The notes: generated by a model from the letters alone, not told the origin. A stretch of DNA of 55,506 nt from Magnetococcales bacterium (GCA_015232405.1 JADFZS010000015.1:1-55506); one strand, 5' to 3'. Positions 33,713-42,835 are shown, counted from the stretch's first letter. Program-made: numbers and translations.

Positions 33713-35848
33713 ATGAATAGAGCAGAGAGAAGGCGGCAAGAAAAGCTTGTCAAAAAAAATGGTCATATAGAGACTGCTACCAACACCGTTAATGCTCAAA
33801 ATGCTCTGCAAAGGGCTGTATCATTTCATAAAGGTGGGCAAATTGAAGATGCGATACTGTGGTATCGAAAAGCGTTGGAATATAACCCCACCGATCTTGC
33901 ATCTCTACTTAACATGGGGGCAGCACTACAAGGACGTGGTGAAATAACAGAAGCTATAGCCTGTTATCAAAAAGCTATAACCATCAAGCCGGACTATCCC
34001 AACGCCTATTGCAACCTCGGAGTTGCTTATCAAGATCTAGGCAGACTAGATGAAGCTATCAAAACACTAAAAAAAGCGATTGAATTAGCACCAGAATTTC
34101 CCGATGCTCTTTCTAATCTTGGCAATGCCCTGTTTAAAAATGGTGATATTGATGAGGCAATTATTTATTGCAAAAAGGCAATTGCCATTAAACCAGATTA
34201 TGCTGAAGCATTGTCCAATCTCGGTAACTGCTTAAAAGAACAAGACAGTTATGAGGAGGCAATCAGTTGCTTACAAAAAGCTATAGCTATTAAACCAGAT
34301 TTTGCCGAGGCTTACTCAAACCTTGGGGTTGCGCTTTTTGAACAGGGTAGAGATGATGAAGCCATCAATAGCTATAAAAAAGCTATTTCTATAAAGCCAA
34401 ATTATGCTGAAGCATATTCAAACCTCGGTTATTCCTTACAGGTAAAAGGGGAACTTCATGATTCGGCAAGCTGTTTACAACAGGCTATTGCAATAAAACC
34501 CGACTATGCCGAAGCATACTCTAATCTCGGAACAACTTTTCACAAACAAGGTAAATTTAATAAAGCTGTACAGAGCTACAGAAAGGCAATAGCTATAAAA
34601 CCTGACTTTGTCGATTGTCGCAATCAGCTTATCTGCTGTTTAGATCATTTTGTAGAAATTACTGACAACCAACCTCAAATTGAACGTAAAAAATGGGCTG
34701 AGCAACACGCAAAACCACTTAAAGTTCATTGGCCTTCACATAAAAACAGTCCCGACCCTGAAAGAAAACTTCGCATTGGTTATGTAGGGGCTGATTTTAA
34801 AAACCATTCAGCTGCCCTCATTTTTGCACCGATGTTATTGAATTATGATAAAGATTGCTTTCAACTGTTCTGCTACGCCGGCAACTCTACAACGGATGAT
34901 CTAACACTTAGATTCAAAGAAAATTCAACTCATTGGCTACAAACATCAAAAATGGATGACGAAACTCTCGCAAAAGAGATCACAAATGATGGTATAGATA
35001 TATTAGTTGACCTTGCGGGACACACTCTAGGGAATCGTCTGATGGTTTTTGCAAGAAAACCTGCCCCGATACAGCTTACTGCTTGGGGCTACCCACTAGG
35101 TACGGCTATGGAAGCCATGGATTATTTAATTGCTGATAAAATTGTTATTCCATTACCTGAGCGGAGTAAATATACGGAACAGATCCTTGACCTTTCTTGT
35201 ATAATTCAATACAGCCCCACTATTGAGTTTCCTGAAATCACTGAACTACCCTTTAATAAAAACGGTTTTATCACCTTTGGTGCATTTAACCGTATAGAAA
35301 AATACAACTCCGAACTTTATAAAACGTGGGCTGAAATATTAATTAGAATACCTAATGCAAAATTGTTGTTTAAGACAGGAACTCAAGAAATATCCAAATT
35401 TGAAAATGAGGTGAAAAATATATTTTTTAAGTATGGTGTTGAAAAAGATCGTCTAACAGTACTAGGCAGGACTTTAACCATAGATCATTTAGACACCCAT
35501 AACCAAGTTGATATCGTACTTGACCCATACCCTCATAATGGCGGCTTGACTACTTTAGACTCATTACGCATGGGCGTACCTGTTTTAACTTGTGAAAAAT
35601 TGACCCCTTTCCCGGACAGTGCTTCTGTTATCCGCTTGTTGGGTCTTGGTGAATGGTGTGCTAGCAGTAAGGCTGATTACATTGAAAAAGCTGTTGAGTT
35701 TTCCCAAGCAATATCAACTCTAGAAAGTCTCCGCCGAGAACTTCGTGAACGTTATGACAACTCTGTAATTGGAAACTCTCAGCTGTATGTAAAAGAGGTT
35801 GAAGACAGTTATCGTAAGATTTGGAAAAAATGGTGTGACGAGCAGTGA
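33713..35848 (+). CDS. TPR-GT41 O-GlcNAc-transferase-like protein (3)
   Basis: A 711-residue member of the same family with the longest TPR array: about eight units over residues 28-300, several nearly repeating AIAIKPDYAEAYSNLG. The GT41 domain starts near residue 348. The key residues are present in DFKNHSAA (histidine) and FNRIEKYN (lysine); LVDLAGHTLGNRL, LTAWGYPLGTAMEAMDYL and LDPYPHNGGLTTLDSLRMGV follow. The C-terminus ends WKKWCDEQ, like the other two. It lies 197 bp after the divergent TPR-sulfotransferase and converges on the SGNH-like gene with a 9-bp gap. Role inferred: Ser/Thr-directed glycosylation of a protein acceptor. Confidence 0.88.
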   Translation: MNRAERRRQEKLVKKNGHIETATNTVNAQNALQRAVSFHKGGQIEDAILWYRKALEYNPTDLASLLNMGAALQGRGEITEAIACYQKAITIKPDYPNAYCNLGVAYQDLGRLDEAIKTLKKAIELAPEFPDALSNLGNALFKNGDIDEAIIYCKKAIAIKPDYAEALSNLGNCLKEQDSYEEAISCLQKAIAIKPDFAEAYSNLGVALFEQGRDDEAINSYKKAISIKPNYAEAYSNLGYSLQVKGELHDSASCLQQAIAIKPDYAEAYSNLGTTFHKQGKFNKAVQSYRKAIAIKPDFVDCRNQLICCLDHFVEITDNQPQIERKKWAEQHAKPLKVHWPSHKNSPDPERKLRIGYVGADFKNHSAALIFAPMLLNYDKDCFQLFCYAGNSTTDDLTLRFKENSTHWLQTSKMDDETLAKEITNDGIDILVDLAGHTLGNRLMVFARKPAPIQLTAWGYPLGTAMEAMDYLIADKIVIPLPERSKYTEQILDLSCIIQYSPTIEFPEITELPFNKNGFITFGAFNRIEKYNSELYKTWAEILIRIPNAKLLFKTGTQEISKFENEVKNIFFKYGVEKDRLTVLGRTLTIDHLDTHNQVDIVLDPYPHNGGLTTLDSLRMGVPVLTCEKLTPFPDSASVIRLLGLGEWCASSKADYIEKAVEFSQAISTLESLRRELRERYDNSVIGNSQLYVKEVEDSYRKIWKKWCDEQ

Positions 35849-35857
35849 TTCAATAAA

Positions 35858-36808
35858 TCAGCGGATAAAAGGTTTTAATTTTTCATAATATATACGGGTA
35901 TATTTATCTTTTACCCCGGGATGGATATGGGCGATGGTGTCTCCCAGATCAGACTTTGGCATACAGACCAAATCGGTAATTACCGTTAGACCATCCTCAG
36001 CTTTTAATTTTGAGTGCTCAAGGTTGAAATAGGGCTTACTGTTATCACAACGGGGTTTGATTATCGGGCCATGGACATGTATACAGCGTAAATTCTCATC
36101 TTTACAAAGTTTAGCGATCCTTTTGAGATAAAACAGTTTTTCAGGTTTAAAATCTTCCACGGCAATAGGCATATCAACATATTTTTTAAAAGTTTTTTCC
36201 GCATTCATCCTCTGCAGTTGTGGGACATAATCATGTGAAAAGTCTATCTCATACACCTTTTCACCCTTTGCTCTTCTCCACCACCATTGTGCAATGTTTG
36301 ATAACATTTGCGGATTAAAAAGTAAGCGGGCAACCTCCCGAATCGAATACTCAGCAAAATCATTTGTAAAACTATAGACAGATTGCAGATATTGCATATA
36401 AGCAGGACCGGTTGTCATATGAGCTCCATGGTAAAACAGAACCACAGTTTTAACCTGGGTCTTCTCAATAGCGCGACGTAATAGATTTAATGGAGCTGCA
36501 AATCCAAAAGAGCCAGACAAAGAGAGGTTAATGGATTTTTTGTTGGAAATTTCTGTAAAAAGCTTGGCATCAATAGCATTACCTAGACTACTGTCTCCCA
36601 AAAAAAGAATCTCCTCACCATCTAAATTTTCAACTTTCAGTTTCTCATAACTCAAAACGTGGAAATTTGTCATGCTTACCCAGTTGTAGCGCATTCCTGC
36701 AATTGAGATAATCGCCAATATCATGATAAACAGGACCATGCTGGCAAATACTACCAACAGATAGTGCTTGGCTTTAAAACTGGAAGTAAATAAATTCTGA
36801 GATGTCAT
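35858..36808 (-). CDS. SGNH/AlgJ-like membrane-anchored protein, MBOAT partner
   Basis: A 316-residue protein with one N-terminal membrane segment (about residues 15-36) and a periplasmic remainder. EILFLGDSSLGNAID (about 68-82) has the GDS nucleophile block of SGNH hydrolases, and GDTIAHIHPGVKDKYTRIYY near the end has the D-x2-H block, so the catalytic triad may be complete. Proteins like this (AlgJ/AlgX, DltD types) pair with MBOAT acyltransferases to put O-acetyl groups on exported glycans. The start lies inside the end of the MBOAT gene (35-bp overlap, 36774-36808), a strong sign of coupled translation. Acceptor unknown; a surface or flagellar-associated glycan is plausible. Confidence 0.7.
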   Translation of the reverse strand: MTSQNLFTSSFKAKHYLLVVFASMVLFIMILAIISIAGMRYNWVSMTNFHVLSYEKLKVENLDGEEILFLGDSSLGNAIDAKLFTEISNKKSINLSLSGSFGFAAPLNLLRRAIEKTQVKTVVLFYHGAHMTTGPAYMQYLQSVYSFTNDFAEYSIREVARLLFNPQMLSNIAQWWWRRAKGEKVYEIDFSHDYVPQLQRMNAEKTFKKYVDMPIAVEDFKPEKLFYLKRIAKLCKDENLRCIHVHGPIIKPRCDNSKPYFNLEHSKLKAEDGLTVITDLVCMPKSDLGDTIAHIHPGVKDKYTRIYYEKLKPFIR

Positions 36809-38333
36809 TTAATTGCACCAAACAAGAGACCAATAATATGGAGACAATAATCGCAGATCTGACAGAAGGAACCCACAAAAGCATGGGGCTAGATGGTTGG
36901 GTTATGAAAGTTGCAGGATAGCCCTTTGTCTCTATTGCTGGAGCTGTTTTACTCATGATCTGATAGACATTTGGCATGGTAAAAACCATCAAAAGCAGCA
37001 TTGGAATCAGTATAAACAGGCTAAATTCATCTATCATTCCCATCCCTTTTATACTTATACCGTGATATCCGAAAGAAACAAATGAATCCGGTAGTTGAGC
37101 AACCAGTGGAGCAAAACCGGGTGATAGTTTAAAACCATTTAAGCCGACCATCCCCTTATACACCATCCAGACACTATCAAAAGAGTCGGCACGAAAAGGA
37201 ACCCACGCTAAAGTAACAACTAAAAAGGTAAGAGTGCGACCTCGCCATGCGCTGCTTTTGTGTGAAGGTTTTTTTATGCGACAGTACCATTGATGGATTA
37301 TCAGATATAGCCCGTGCATCCCGCCCCAGAGTAGAAAGGTCCATCCTGCACCATGCCACATACCTCCCAACAACATGACTGTCATCAAGTTAAAACGGTG
37401 ACGAAGCCAGCCTACACGGTTACCACCAAGGGGTATATATAGATAATCACGTAAAAACCGCGATAGAGTTATATGCCACCTTTGCCAAAAATCGGCAATA
37501 TTTGTGGCTTTATATGGTGAGGCAAAATTTATTGGTAACTTGATTCCAAACATCCAACCCAGTCCCACAGCCATATCCGAATAGCCGGAGAAATCAAAAT
37601 AGATCTGAAAACTATAAGCCAAAGCCGCTCCCCAAGCTTCAAATAGAGTAGGAACATAGCCATTAGCTACTGCAGAATAAAATGGTGAGACTATCTCGCT
37701 CATACTGTCAGCTATGAGAGATTTTTTTGCCAGACCAAGAATAAAAATTGTCGTTCCAATCGCTAGATTTGACATTTTCTTAGAGTCAGACCAGTTATTT
37801 AATTGTGGCATCATCTCCCTATGGTGAACAATGGGGCCAGCGATCATTTGCGGAAAAAAAGTTATAAATGTGGCATAGCGGAAAAAATCCAACTCCACAG
37901 TTTTTCGTTGGTAACTATCGGTTAAAAATGCGATTTGTTGAAAAGTAAAAAATGACAACCCAATGGGTAGGATAACAAGCTCAATTTCAAAAGCAAAATC
38001 ACCAACGGCATTTAGGTTATCAATAAAAAAATTGGTGTATTTAAAATAACCAAGCAGGGCCAAGTTAAAAATCAAACCGAGCACAAATAACAGCTTACGT
38101 GTCTGAAATTTATACTTCAAGCTTGCCAGACCAGCTCCAAAAGAGTAGTTAACCAGAACCGATGCCACTAGCAGAGGTACATAGTGGTAATCCCAATAAC
38201 CGTAAAAAAACAGTGAAGTACAACTCAACCAAATCGGGACATAACGACTTTTCCCATGAGACTGCAACAGACTAAAACCGATCCAGGTGACAGGGAGAAA
38301 CAGAAAAATAAAACCGAAGGAGTTGAATAGCAT
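36774..38333 (-). CDS. MBOAT-family membrane O-acyltransferase (AlgI-like)
   Basis: A 519-residue polytopic inner-membrane protein with about ten hydrophobic segments. The family signature FWQRWHITLSRFLRDYLYIP is followed by LGGNR, and the catalytic histidine region reads MWHGAGWTFLLWGGMHG. These AlgI/DltB/PatA-like enzymes move an acyl group (commonly acetyl) across the membrane to a glycan or peptidoglycan acceptor with a periplasmic SGNH partner. Here the partner overlaps its 3' end by 35 bp. The pair lies between the TPR-GT41 block and the toxin-antitoxin pair. Alginate itself is unlikely since no other alg gene is present. Confidence 0.88.
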   Translation of the reverse strand: MLFNSFGFIFLFLPVTWIGFSLLQSHGKSRYVPIWLSCTSLFFYGYWDYHYVPLLVASVLVNYSFGAGLASLKYKFQTRKLLFVLGLIFNLALLGYFKYTNFFIDNLNAVGDFAFEIELVILPIGLSFFTFQQIAFLTDSYQRKTVELDFFRYATFITFFPQMIAGPIVHHREMMPQLNNWSDSKKMSNLAIGTTIFILGLAKKSLIADSMSEIVSPFYSAVANGYVPTLFEAWGAALAYSFQIYFDFSGYSDMAVGLGWMFGIKLPINFASPYKATNIADFWQRWHITLSRFLRDYLYIPLGGNRVGWLRHRFNLMTVMLLGGMWHGAGWTFLLWGGMHGLYLIIHQWYCRIKKPSHKSSAWRGRTLTFLVVTLAWVPFRADSFDSVWMVYKGMVGLNGFKLSPGFAPLVAQLPDSFVSFGYHGISIKGMGMIDEFSLFILIPMLLLMVFTMPNVYQIMSKTAPAIETKGYPATFITQPSSPMLLWVPSVRSAIIVSILLVSCLVQLNDISEFIYFQF

Positions 38334-38527
38334 GATGGTGTGTCAGTCAAGCCTTGGATGAGTTAAACTGATTTTAAGGGCAGCAGAGCAATTTTTTTCA
38401 AACAATTCAAAACTATACACTGTTGTATATGGTAGCATCAATAATGTCAACAACCCTAACTCTTTATATCTAGCTAAACTTTTTATAGCGTATAAACCAT
38501 ATTCCATAAATAACCATATCATGGCTG

Positions 38528-39031
38528 CTAAAGATTTTTGATTGTCTCGATTTGCAAAAAAAGGTTCAAAGGCTTGTCTACCAACTCAATAAAACCAAAA
38601 TGCTGGTAAAACTCTTTAGCATTTTGATGTTTTGCATCAACAATGACTAACTTTACAGCAATCTCATTAGCCACTCTTAATGATCTGTATAAAGCATCTA
38701 TCAGCAAAATACTGCCCAAACCTTGTCCTTGCATTGATTTATCAACCGCTAAACGGCCAATACGTATGGCTGGTATGGGATAGCGAGGAATACGCTTTCT
38801 CATAGAAGGTGGGACTTCTTTAAAGCCTATGTGACTTGAACTCAAAGTATAAAAGCCATTAATACGATTTGAGCCATCATTGGCAACAGCAACAAAAGCA
38901 CGGGCAATGCCATTGTCGCTATTTTGTCTGGCATACTGTTTAAGATATTTATTGAGTTCTGGTTCTCCACAATCAAAAAGATCTTTTTTGTGACTCTTAT
39001 GCAACCGTATTATGGTTTTTTTGATTTTCAA
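38528..39031 (-). CDS. GNAT acetyltransferase toxin (TacT/AtaT type)
   Basis: A 167-residue GNAT-fold protein. IRIGRLAVDKSMQGQGLGSI is the acetyl-CoA-binding strand and Q/RxxGxG/A loop, and FYQHFGFIEL near the end carries the usual catalytic tyrosine. LHKSHKKDLFDCGEPELNKYL at the start is the typical N-terminus of toxins that acetylate aminoacyl-tRNA. The start overlaps the upstream antitoxin stop by four bases (39028-39031). All features fit a TacA/TacT-type type II toxin-antitoxin module; target tRNA unknown. Confidence 0.88.
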   Translation of the reverse strand: MKIKKTIIRLHKSHKKDLFDCGEPELNKYLKQYARQNSDNGIARAFVAVANDGSNRINGFYTLSSSHIGFKEVPPSMRKRIPRYPIPAIRIGRLAVDKSMQGQGLGSILLIDALYRSLRVANEIAVKLVIVDAKHQNAKEFYQHFGFIELVDKPLNLFLQIETIKNL

Positions 39032-39306
39032 GATCGCAAAAACCCTCGTTGGTCATAATCTTTGGCAGCCTTTTGCAATCTACTATTTGGTTTGGAAGGG
39101 TTCTCTAGGGCATTCAAAAAGATATCTCTATCTTTATTTGATAGTTGTAGTGTCTCTTGATCTTTAATTACCTGTTTTGCCTTCTCCATGGTACTGGCAA
39201 CAATAAAAGACGATAGGTTTGTCCCGGTAAGTTGGGCAGCTTTAGTAAACAGATCTTTTAAATCTGCTTTTATTCTTAAATCGATACGGGCTTGGGATGT
39301 AGCCAT
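39028..39306 (-). CDS. DUF1778 ribbon-helix-helix antitoxin (TacA type)
   Basis: A 92-residue antitoxin. The N-terminal ATSQARIDLRIKADLKDLFT is the ribbon-helix-helix DNA-binding part, and the C-terminal half should wrap the toxin. A longer in-frame extension to 39351 exists, but ATG at 39306 has a near-perfect AAGGAG site 8 bp upstream and matches the family start, so I use it. It binds the promoter and neutralises the downstream GNAT toxin in known systems; a palindrome at 39330-39346 is a candidate operator. Confidence 0.88.
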   Translation of the reverse strand: MATSQARIDLRIKADLKDLFTKAAQLTGTNLSSFIVASTMEKAKQVIKDQETLQLSNKDRDIFLNALENPSKPNSRLQKAAKDYDQRGFLRS

Positions 39307-39329
39307 AATGATATCTCCTTCTATATATT

Positions 39330-39346
39330 TGTACTGACATAGTACA
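39330..39346 (-). promoter_or_regulatory. Candidate operator of the toxin-antitoxin pair
   Basis: TGTACT-GACAT-AGTACA is a perfect 6-bp inverted repeat with a 5-bp spacer, ending 24 bp upstream of the antitoxin start. Position and symmetry suit autoregulation by an RHH antitoxin. Promoter hexamers around it are not clear. Confidence 0.45.
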
Positions 39347-39427
39347 CACAAGGTGACATTTATTCCATTTAAATATAACTTATTAAAGAGATCTTGGTAA
39401 AAAGCCTACTATTTGATAAGCAGCAAA

Positions 39428-41059
39428 CTACTTATCAGTGTGATAAGACCCCAAACTCTCAATCAGAGGTTGGAGGTGTGTTTCGTAGTTTTTCCAGCGT
39501 TGTTTGGATTTTGTGTGGATTTTTTGTTTTACCTGCCAGTGACTTGCGGTGTTCACAGTGCGTTTTTCTTTGTGGGGTTTAAGGCACTTTTCATCCCAGG
39601 GTAGCTCTAGAAAATCTATCAGACTTCTTGTCTGGGTTTCTGGATTGGAGACCAGCTCCTCATAGTTAATTTCATGAAAAGACAGGCTTAGATTCTCTCT
39701 CCAATAGTCCATCATCTCAGCATATAGTGAATAATAAAAACCTAAATCAGAAAGATCATTTGTATAGCTTAAATTATTGGTAAAATCTTGAAAATATATG
39801 GAAAGACAAGCATCTAGGGGTTGTCGTTTGCAAATGATCACCCTAGCCTTGGGAAAAAGTATATTGATCATGCCCAGGTAGAAATAGTTGTGTGGCATTT
39901 TATCAGAAATCAACTTGTATCTATCTGAGCCAGCTATGCGTATCAACTCGGCCTCAAACTCTTTGGCAAGCTCTTGGGCCATCTCTTGGGTTAGCTGTGT
40001 TATTGCTTCAGGATATATTTGATCCAGGTTATAACGCTGGGATAACTTTGCTGCCGACTGACTTAACCAGGTTAGCTCCCCTGCCCCAAACACTTGTGGA
40101 TGGCTGGAGATAATCTGCTCAACAAGTGAAGTGCCAGATCGGTACATGCCGACAATAAAGATAGGTCGCTCAGACTGGGAACCAACAATGGAAACGTTCT
40201 TTAAAAATTGGTAGTTAAAGCTCTTCTTGATACGTTCAAAATAGCTGGCATAGACTCTTTTATCAAAAGCTCGCCCCATTTTTTTACGCAGATCATTACC
40301 CATTTTGTATTGGGCAAATGCTAGATCATAACCCTGACAATCATTATAAGCCTTTCCCAGAGCAAAGCGTAAACTGGCCTCATCATGCTCACCCAAACCA
40401 CCTTTATCAACCAACTTTTGCGCCATTAGAAGATCAGGATGATCAATATCGCTGTATTTTATGGCTGACATCAACCCAGAATGGGCCTGTCCGTAACCAG
40501 GATTTATCTTGATTGCTTTTCGATACCACGTAGCAGCATCGGAACTTCCGGTAATAGAGAGAGCATCACCAAGGTTGGTAAGAGAATCTACAGCTTCTGG
40601 ATATTTAGCTACACACCTTTTGAGAACCTCTATACCTTCAGATGCCCGCCCCACATGAGCCAAAGCGACACCTAAACCATTTTCAACCTGTTGATCATCG
40701 GGCTGAATAGCCAAAAAACTATTAAACTTATCTAGCGCAGCTAAATAATCACCCTGCCCATAACAGCATAAACCCAACAGTTTCAAAGATATTGGCCGCC
40801 CAGAATCCCTTTGCAGAGCATTTTGTAAATGGGGTATTGCAGTTTTATAATCTTTTTGAAAAAAGGCTATTCGCCCCAACCATTCATGGAGACCTCCATT
40901 ATGCCCATGAATTGGCATAAATGTGTTGAGTATAGCTATAGCATCGGCATACCTGTTTGCCTCACACTGCAACTCAACAAGATCATATAGATATTGAATA
41001 TTTTCAGGATTGGATGAGCAGAGATCCAACGCAACAGTCAATCGCTCTTCCATATTCAT
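39428..41059 (-). CDS. TPR protein with C-terminal sulfotransferase domain (C), flagellar operon
   Basis: A 543-residue protein with about six TPR units (residues 5-215) and a PAPS-dependent sulfotransferase domain from about residue 295. The phosphosulfate loop is RPIFIVGMYRSGTSLVEQII, then GAGELTWL, and VIICKRQPLDACLSIYFQDF for the 3'-phosphate strand. The ending WKNYETHLQPLIESLG matches the gene at 17602. It begins 24 bp after the fliP stop on the same strand, so it is probably the last gene of the fliL-M-N-O-P operon, in the place where fliQ is commonly found. A role in sulfating a flagellar protein or its glycan is inferred from this position. Confidence 0.83.
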   Translation of the reverse strand: MNMEERLTVALDLCSSNPENIQYLYDLVELQCEANRYADAIAILNTFMPIHGHNGGLHEWLGRIAFFQKDYKTAIPHLQNALQRDSGRPISLKLLGLCCYGQGDYLAALDKFNSFLAIQPDDQQVENGLGVALAHVGRASEGIEVLKRCVAKYPEAVDSLTNLGDALSITGSSDAATWYRKAIKINPGYGQAHSGLMSAIKYSDIDHPDLLMAQKLVDKGGLGEHDEASLRFALGKAYNDCQGYDLAFAQYKMGNDLRKKMGRAFDKRVYASYFERIKKSFNYQFLKNVSIVGSQSERPIFIVGMYRSGTSLVEQIISSHPQVFGAGELTWLSQSAAKLSQRYNLDQIYPEAITQLTQEMAQELAKEFEAELIRIAGSDRYKLISDKMPHNYFYLGMINILFPKARVIICKRQPLDACLSIYFQDFTNNLSYTNDLSDLGFYYSLYAEMMDYWRENLSLSFHEINYEELVSNPETQTRSLIDFLELPWDEKCLKPHKEKRTVNTASHWQVKQKIHTKSKQRWKNYETHLQPLIESLGSYHTDK

Positions 41060-41083
41060 GGCTAGGGCTAACCTTCAAGGGGG

Positions 41084-41866
41084 CTATTTAAAGGATTGAA
41101 CCAAGGAGCCAACAACCAAAGCCCAGCCATCAACCAAAACAAAAAGTATCAACTTAACCGGCATTGAAATAACCAATGGTGGCAGCATCATCATACCCAT
41201 GGACATAACCACACTTGCCACCACCATATCGATGATAAGAAAGGGTAGATATATCATAAAACCTATTTGGAATGCTGTCTTAAGCTCAGAGACCATAAAA
41301 GCAGGCACAACCAGCCGGAGAGGAACCTCCTCTGGGCTGGGAGCTTTGTTGATACCGGATAGTCGCATAAATAGCTCAAGATCTTTCTCTCTGGTCTGGC
41401 GCAACATAAAACTTTTTATCGGTGCTACCACACGATCCCAAGCCTGTTCCTCATTGATCTGTTTATCAAAATAGGGGCGTAAACCGTTATCATATACTCT
41501 ATCAAAAACCGGCCCCATGACAAAAAATGTGACAAAAAGTGCAAGGGCAATGAGAACCTGGTTAGGGGGCTGGCCTTGCAAACCCATGGCTTGCCGTACA
41601 AAAGAGAGAACCACCACAACCCTGGTAAATGATGTCACCATCACCAAAAGACCTGGAGCCAGAGAGAATAGGGTCAAAAATGCAAGAATTTGTAGTCCAG
41701 TACCTACCTGATCGGGATCTGCTGTTCCCACCGCTTCACCTGTGGAAAATTTCACCCCTGGTAGGGTGATATCAGCAGCAAAGGCTGGTTGCAAACTTGA
41801 GAATAAAATTATGGGTATTATTAAGAGTGCCAGCCAAAAACTGGAACGAACCAACATACTCTTCAC
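41084..41866 (-). CDS. fliP: FliP, flagellar type III export gate protein
   Basis: A 260-residue inner-membrane protein forming part of the FliPQR export gate. An N-terminal signal segment is followed by LTLFSLAPGLLVMVTSFTRV and VVVLSFVRQAMGLQGQPPNQ, both classic FliP blocks. Later YLPFLIIDMVVASVVMSMGM and LILFVLVDGW complete the membrane part. Length is normal. Start overlaps the fliO stop by four bases (41863-41866). Confidence 0.96.
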   Translation of the reverse strand: MKSMLVRSSFWLALLIIPIILFSSLQPAFAADITLPGVKFSTGEAVGTADPDQVGTGLQILAFLTLFSLAPGLLVMVTSFTRVVVVLSFVRQAMGLQGQPPNQVLIALALFVTFFVMGPVFDRVYDNGLRPYFDKQINEEQAWDRVVAPIKSFMLRQTREKDLELFMRLSGINKAPSPEEVPLRLVVPAFMVSELKTAFQIGFMIYLPFLIIDMVVASVVMSMGMMMLPPLVISMPVKLILFVLVDGWALVVGSLVQSFK

Positions 41867-42396
41867 GCAGACCCCTCCTTGGCTGTTTGCATCTCCTCTT
41901 GGCTCATTTCTGCCAAAAGAGAGACTCGCTCCTTGGTTACACCTACCAACCAGGCTCGTGATCCTACACTAATGAGACGAACCCCAACTCCAGGGGCTAA
42001 ATTATGTCCATCTTCGACCCGAATCAAACCGCTTGCTCCCATGTTAGGCTGAAAACGCTTACCCAGACGGATAACCACAACAGCAAATACCATAAGTATA
42101 AGCAGATAGCCAGCAACCTCCAACCCCTCTTGTAAAAGATTTATGGGTTCAGCTGTCACTTCACTGGTTACAGAGTTGCCACTGGAAGTTACAGCTTCAC
42201 TATTTGAGGCCACGGTATTGTCTTTAGGAGTTACAGCTTTGCCATTGGAGGCGGCAAAAAGAGGGCGGACAGAGAAACTGCCCGCCAAAAAAAGATAAAA
42301 AAGAACAGATTTGTAGAAAGAGCCAACAAAAGACAGCAACCCCCTACCCAAAACCATTATGGGAGGGTTTTGAGCCATCAGAGGGCTAAAACCCAT
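41863..42396 (-). CDS. fliO: FliO, flagellar export gate assembly protein
   Basis: A 177-residue protein identified by position between fliN and fliP and by layout. An N-terminal hydrophobic stretch (FYKSVLFYLFLAGSFSV, about residues 27-43) is followed by a repetitive Ser/Thr/Asn/Val linker, a membrane segment (GYLLILMVFAVVVIRLG, about 95-111) and a small cytosolic domain with GVGVRLISVGSRAWLVGVTK, the conserved FliO part. FliO helps assemble FliP. The start touches the fliN stop at 42396. Confidence 0.88.
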   Translation of the reverse strand: MGFSPLMAQNPPIMVLGRGLLSFVGSFYKSVLFYLFLAGSFSVRPLFAASNGKAVTPKDNTVASNSEAVTSSGNSVTSEVTAEPINLLQEGLEVAGYLLILMVFAVVVIRLGKRFQPNMGASGLIRVEDGHNLAPGVGVRLISVGSRAWLVGVTKERVSLLAEMSQEEMQTAKEGSA

Positions 42397-42791
42397 TAGC
42401 GCAAATTCTCCAACCGCTCACTCAAAGAGACAATATCGGTAATACGTATACCCAACTTGTCTTTGATCATGACAACTTCACCAAAAGCCATTAGGCGGTT
42501 GTTAACATGGATTTCCAGTGGGTCATCGGCCTCTTTATCCAACTCAATCAAGGAGCCTTTATTGAGTTTTAGGAGATCCCTGACCTGCATTTGCAGCTGC
42601 CCCAATCTGATTGAGACCTCCAGAGGAACATCCATTAGCAGTTCCAAGTTTTTTGGAACTCCATCTGGCCCAACTTCATTGTTCGGCTCTGGCTCTTCTA
42701 CCTCGATGTCACCACCAAGGTCAGCCCCACCTAGAAGATCCTCATTTATATCGTCATCTATGCCATCTTCAGCAAAATTCTCTTCTGCCAT
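42396..42791 (-). CDS. fliN: FliN, flagellar switch protein
   Basis: A 131-residue C-ring protein. Residues 1-50 are strongly acidic and disordered; the C-terminal SpoA domain reads LLMDVPLEVSIRLGQLQMQV, then LNKGSLIELDKEADDPLEIH and NRLMAFGEVVMIKDKLGIRI. With FliM it forms the switch complex and docks the export chaperone complex. Its start lies 44 bp after the fliM stop. Confidence 0.95.
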   Translation of the reverse strand: MAEENFAEDGIDDDINEDLLGGADLGGDIEVEEPEPNNEVGPDGVPKNLELLMDVPLEVSIRLGQLQMQVRDLLKLNKGSLIELDKEADDPLEIHVNNRLMAFGEVVMIKDKLGIRITDIVSLSERLENLR

Positions 42792-42835
42792 GTCCGCTCT
42801 CCAGGATTCTTTCTTCTATAAATTTAGATTGATTA

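Noticed and set aside
32200..34620. CRISPR-like periodic repeats
   Set aside because: The periodicity is 102 bp and in frame: it is TPR coding sequence.
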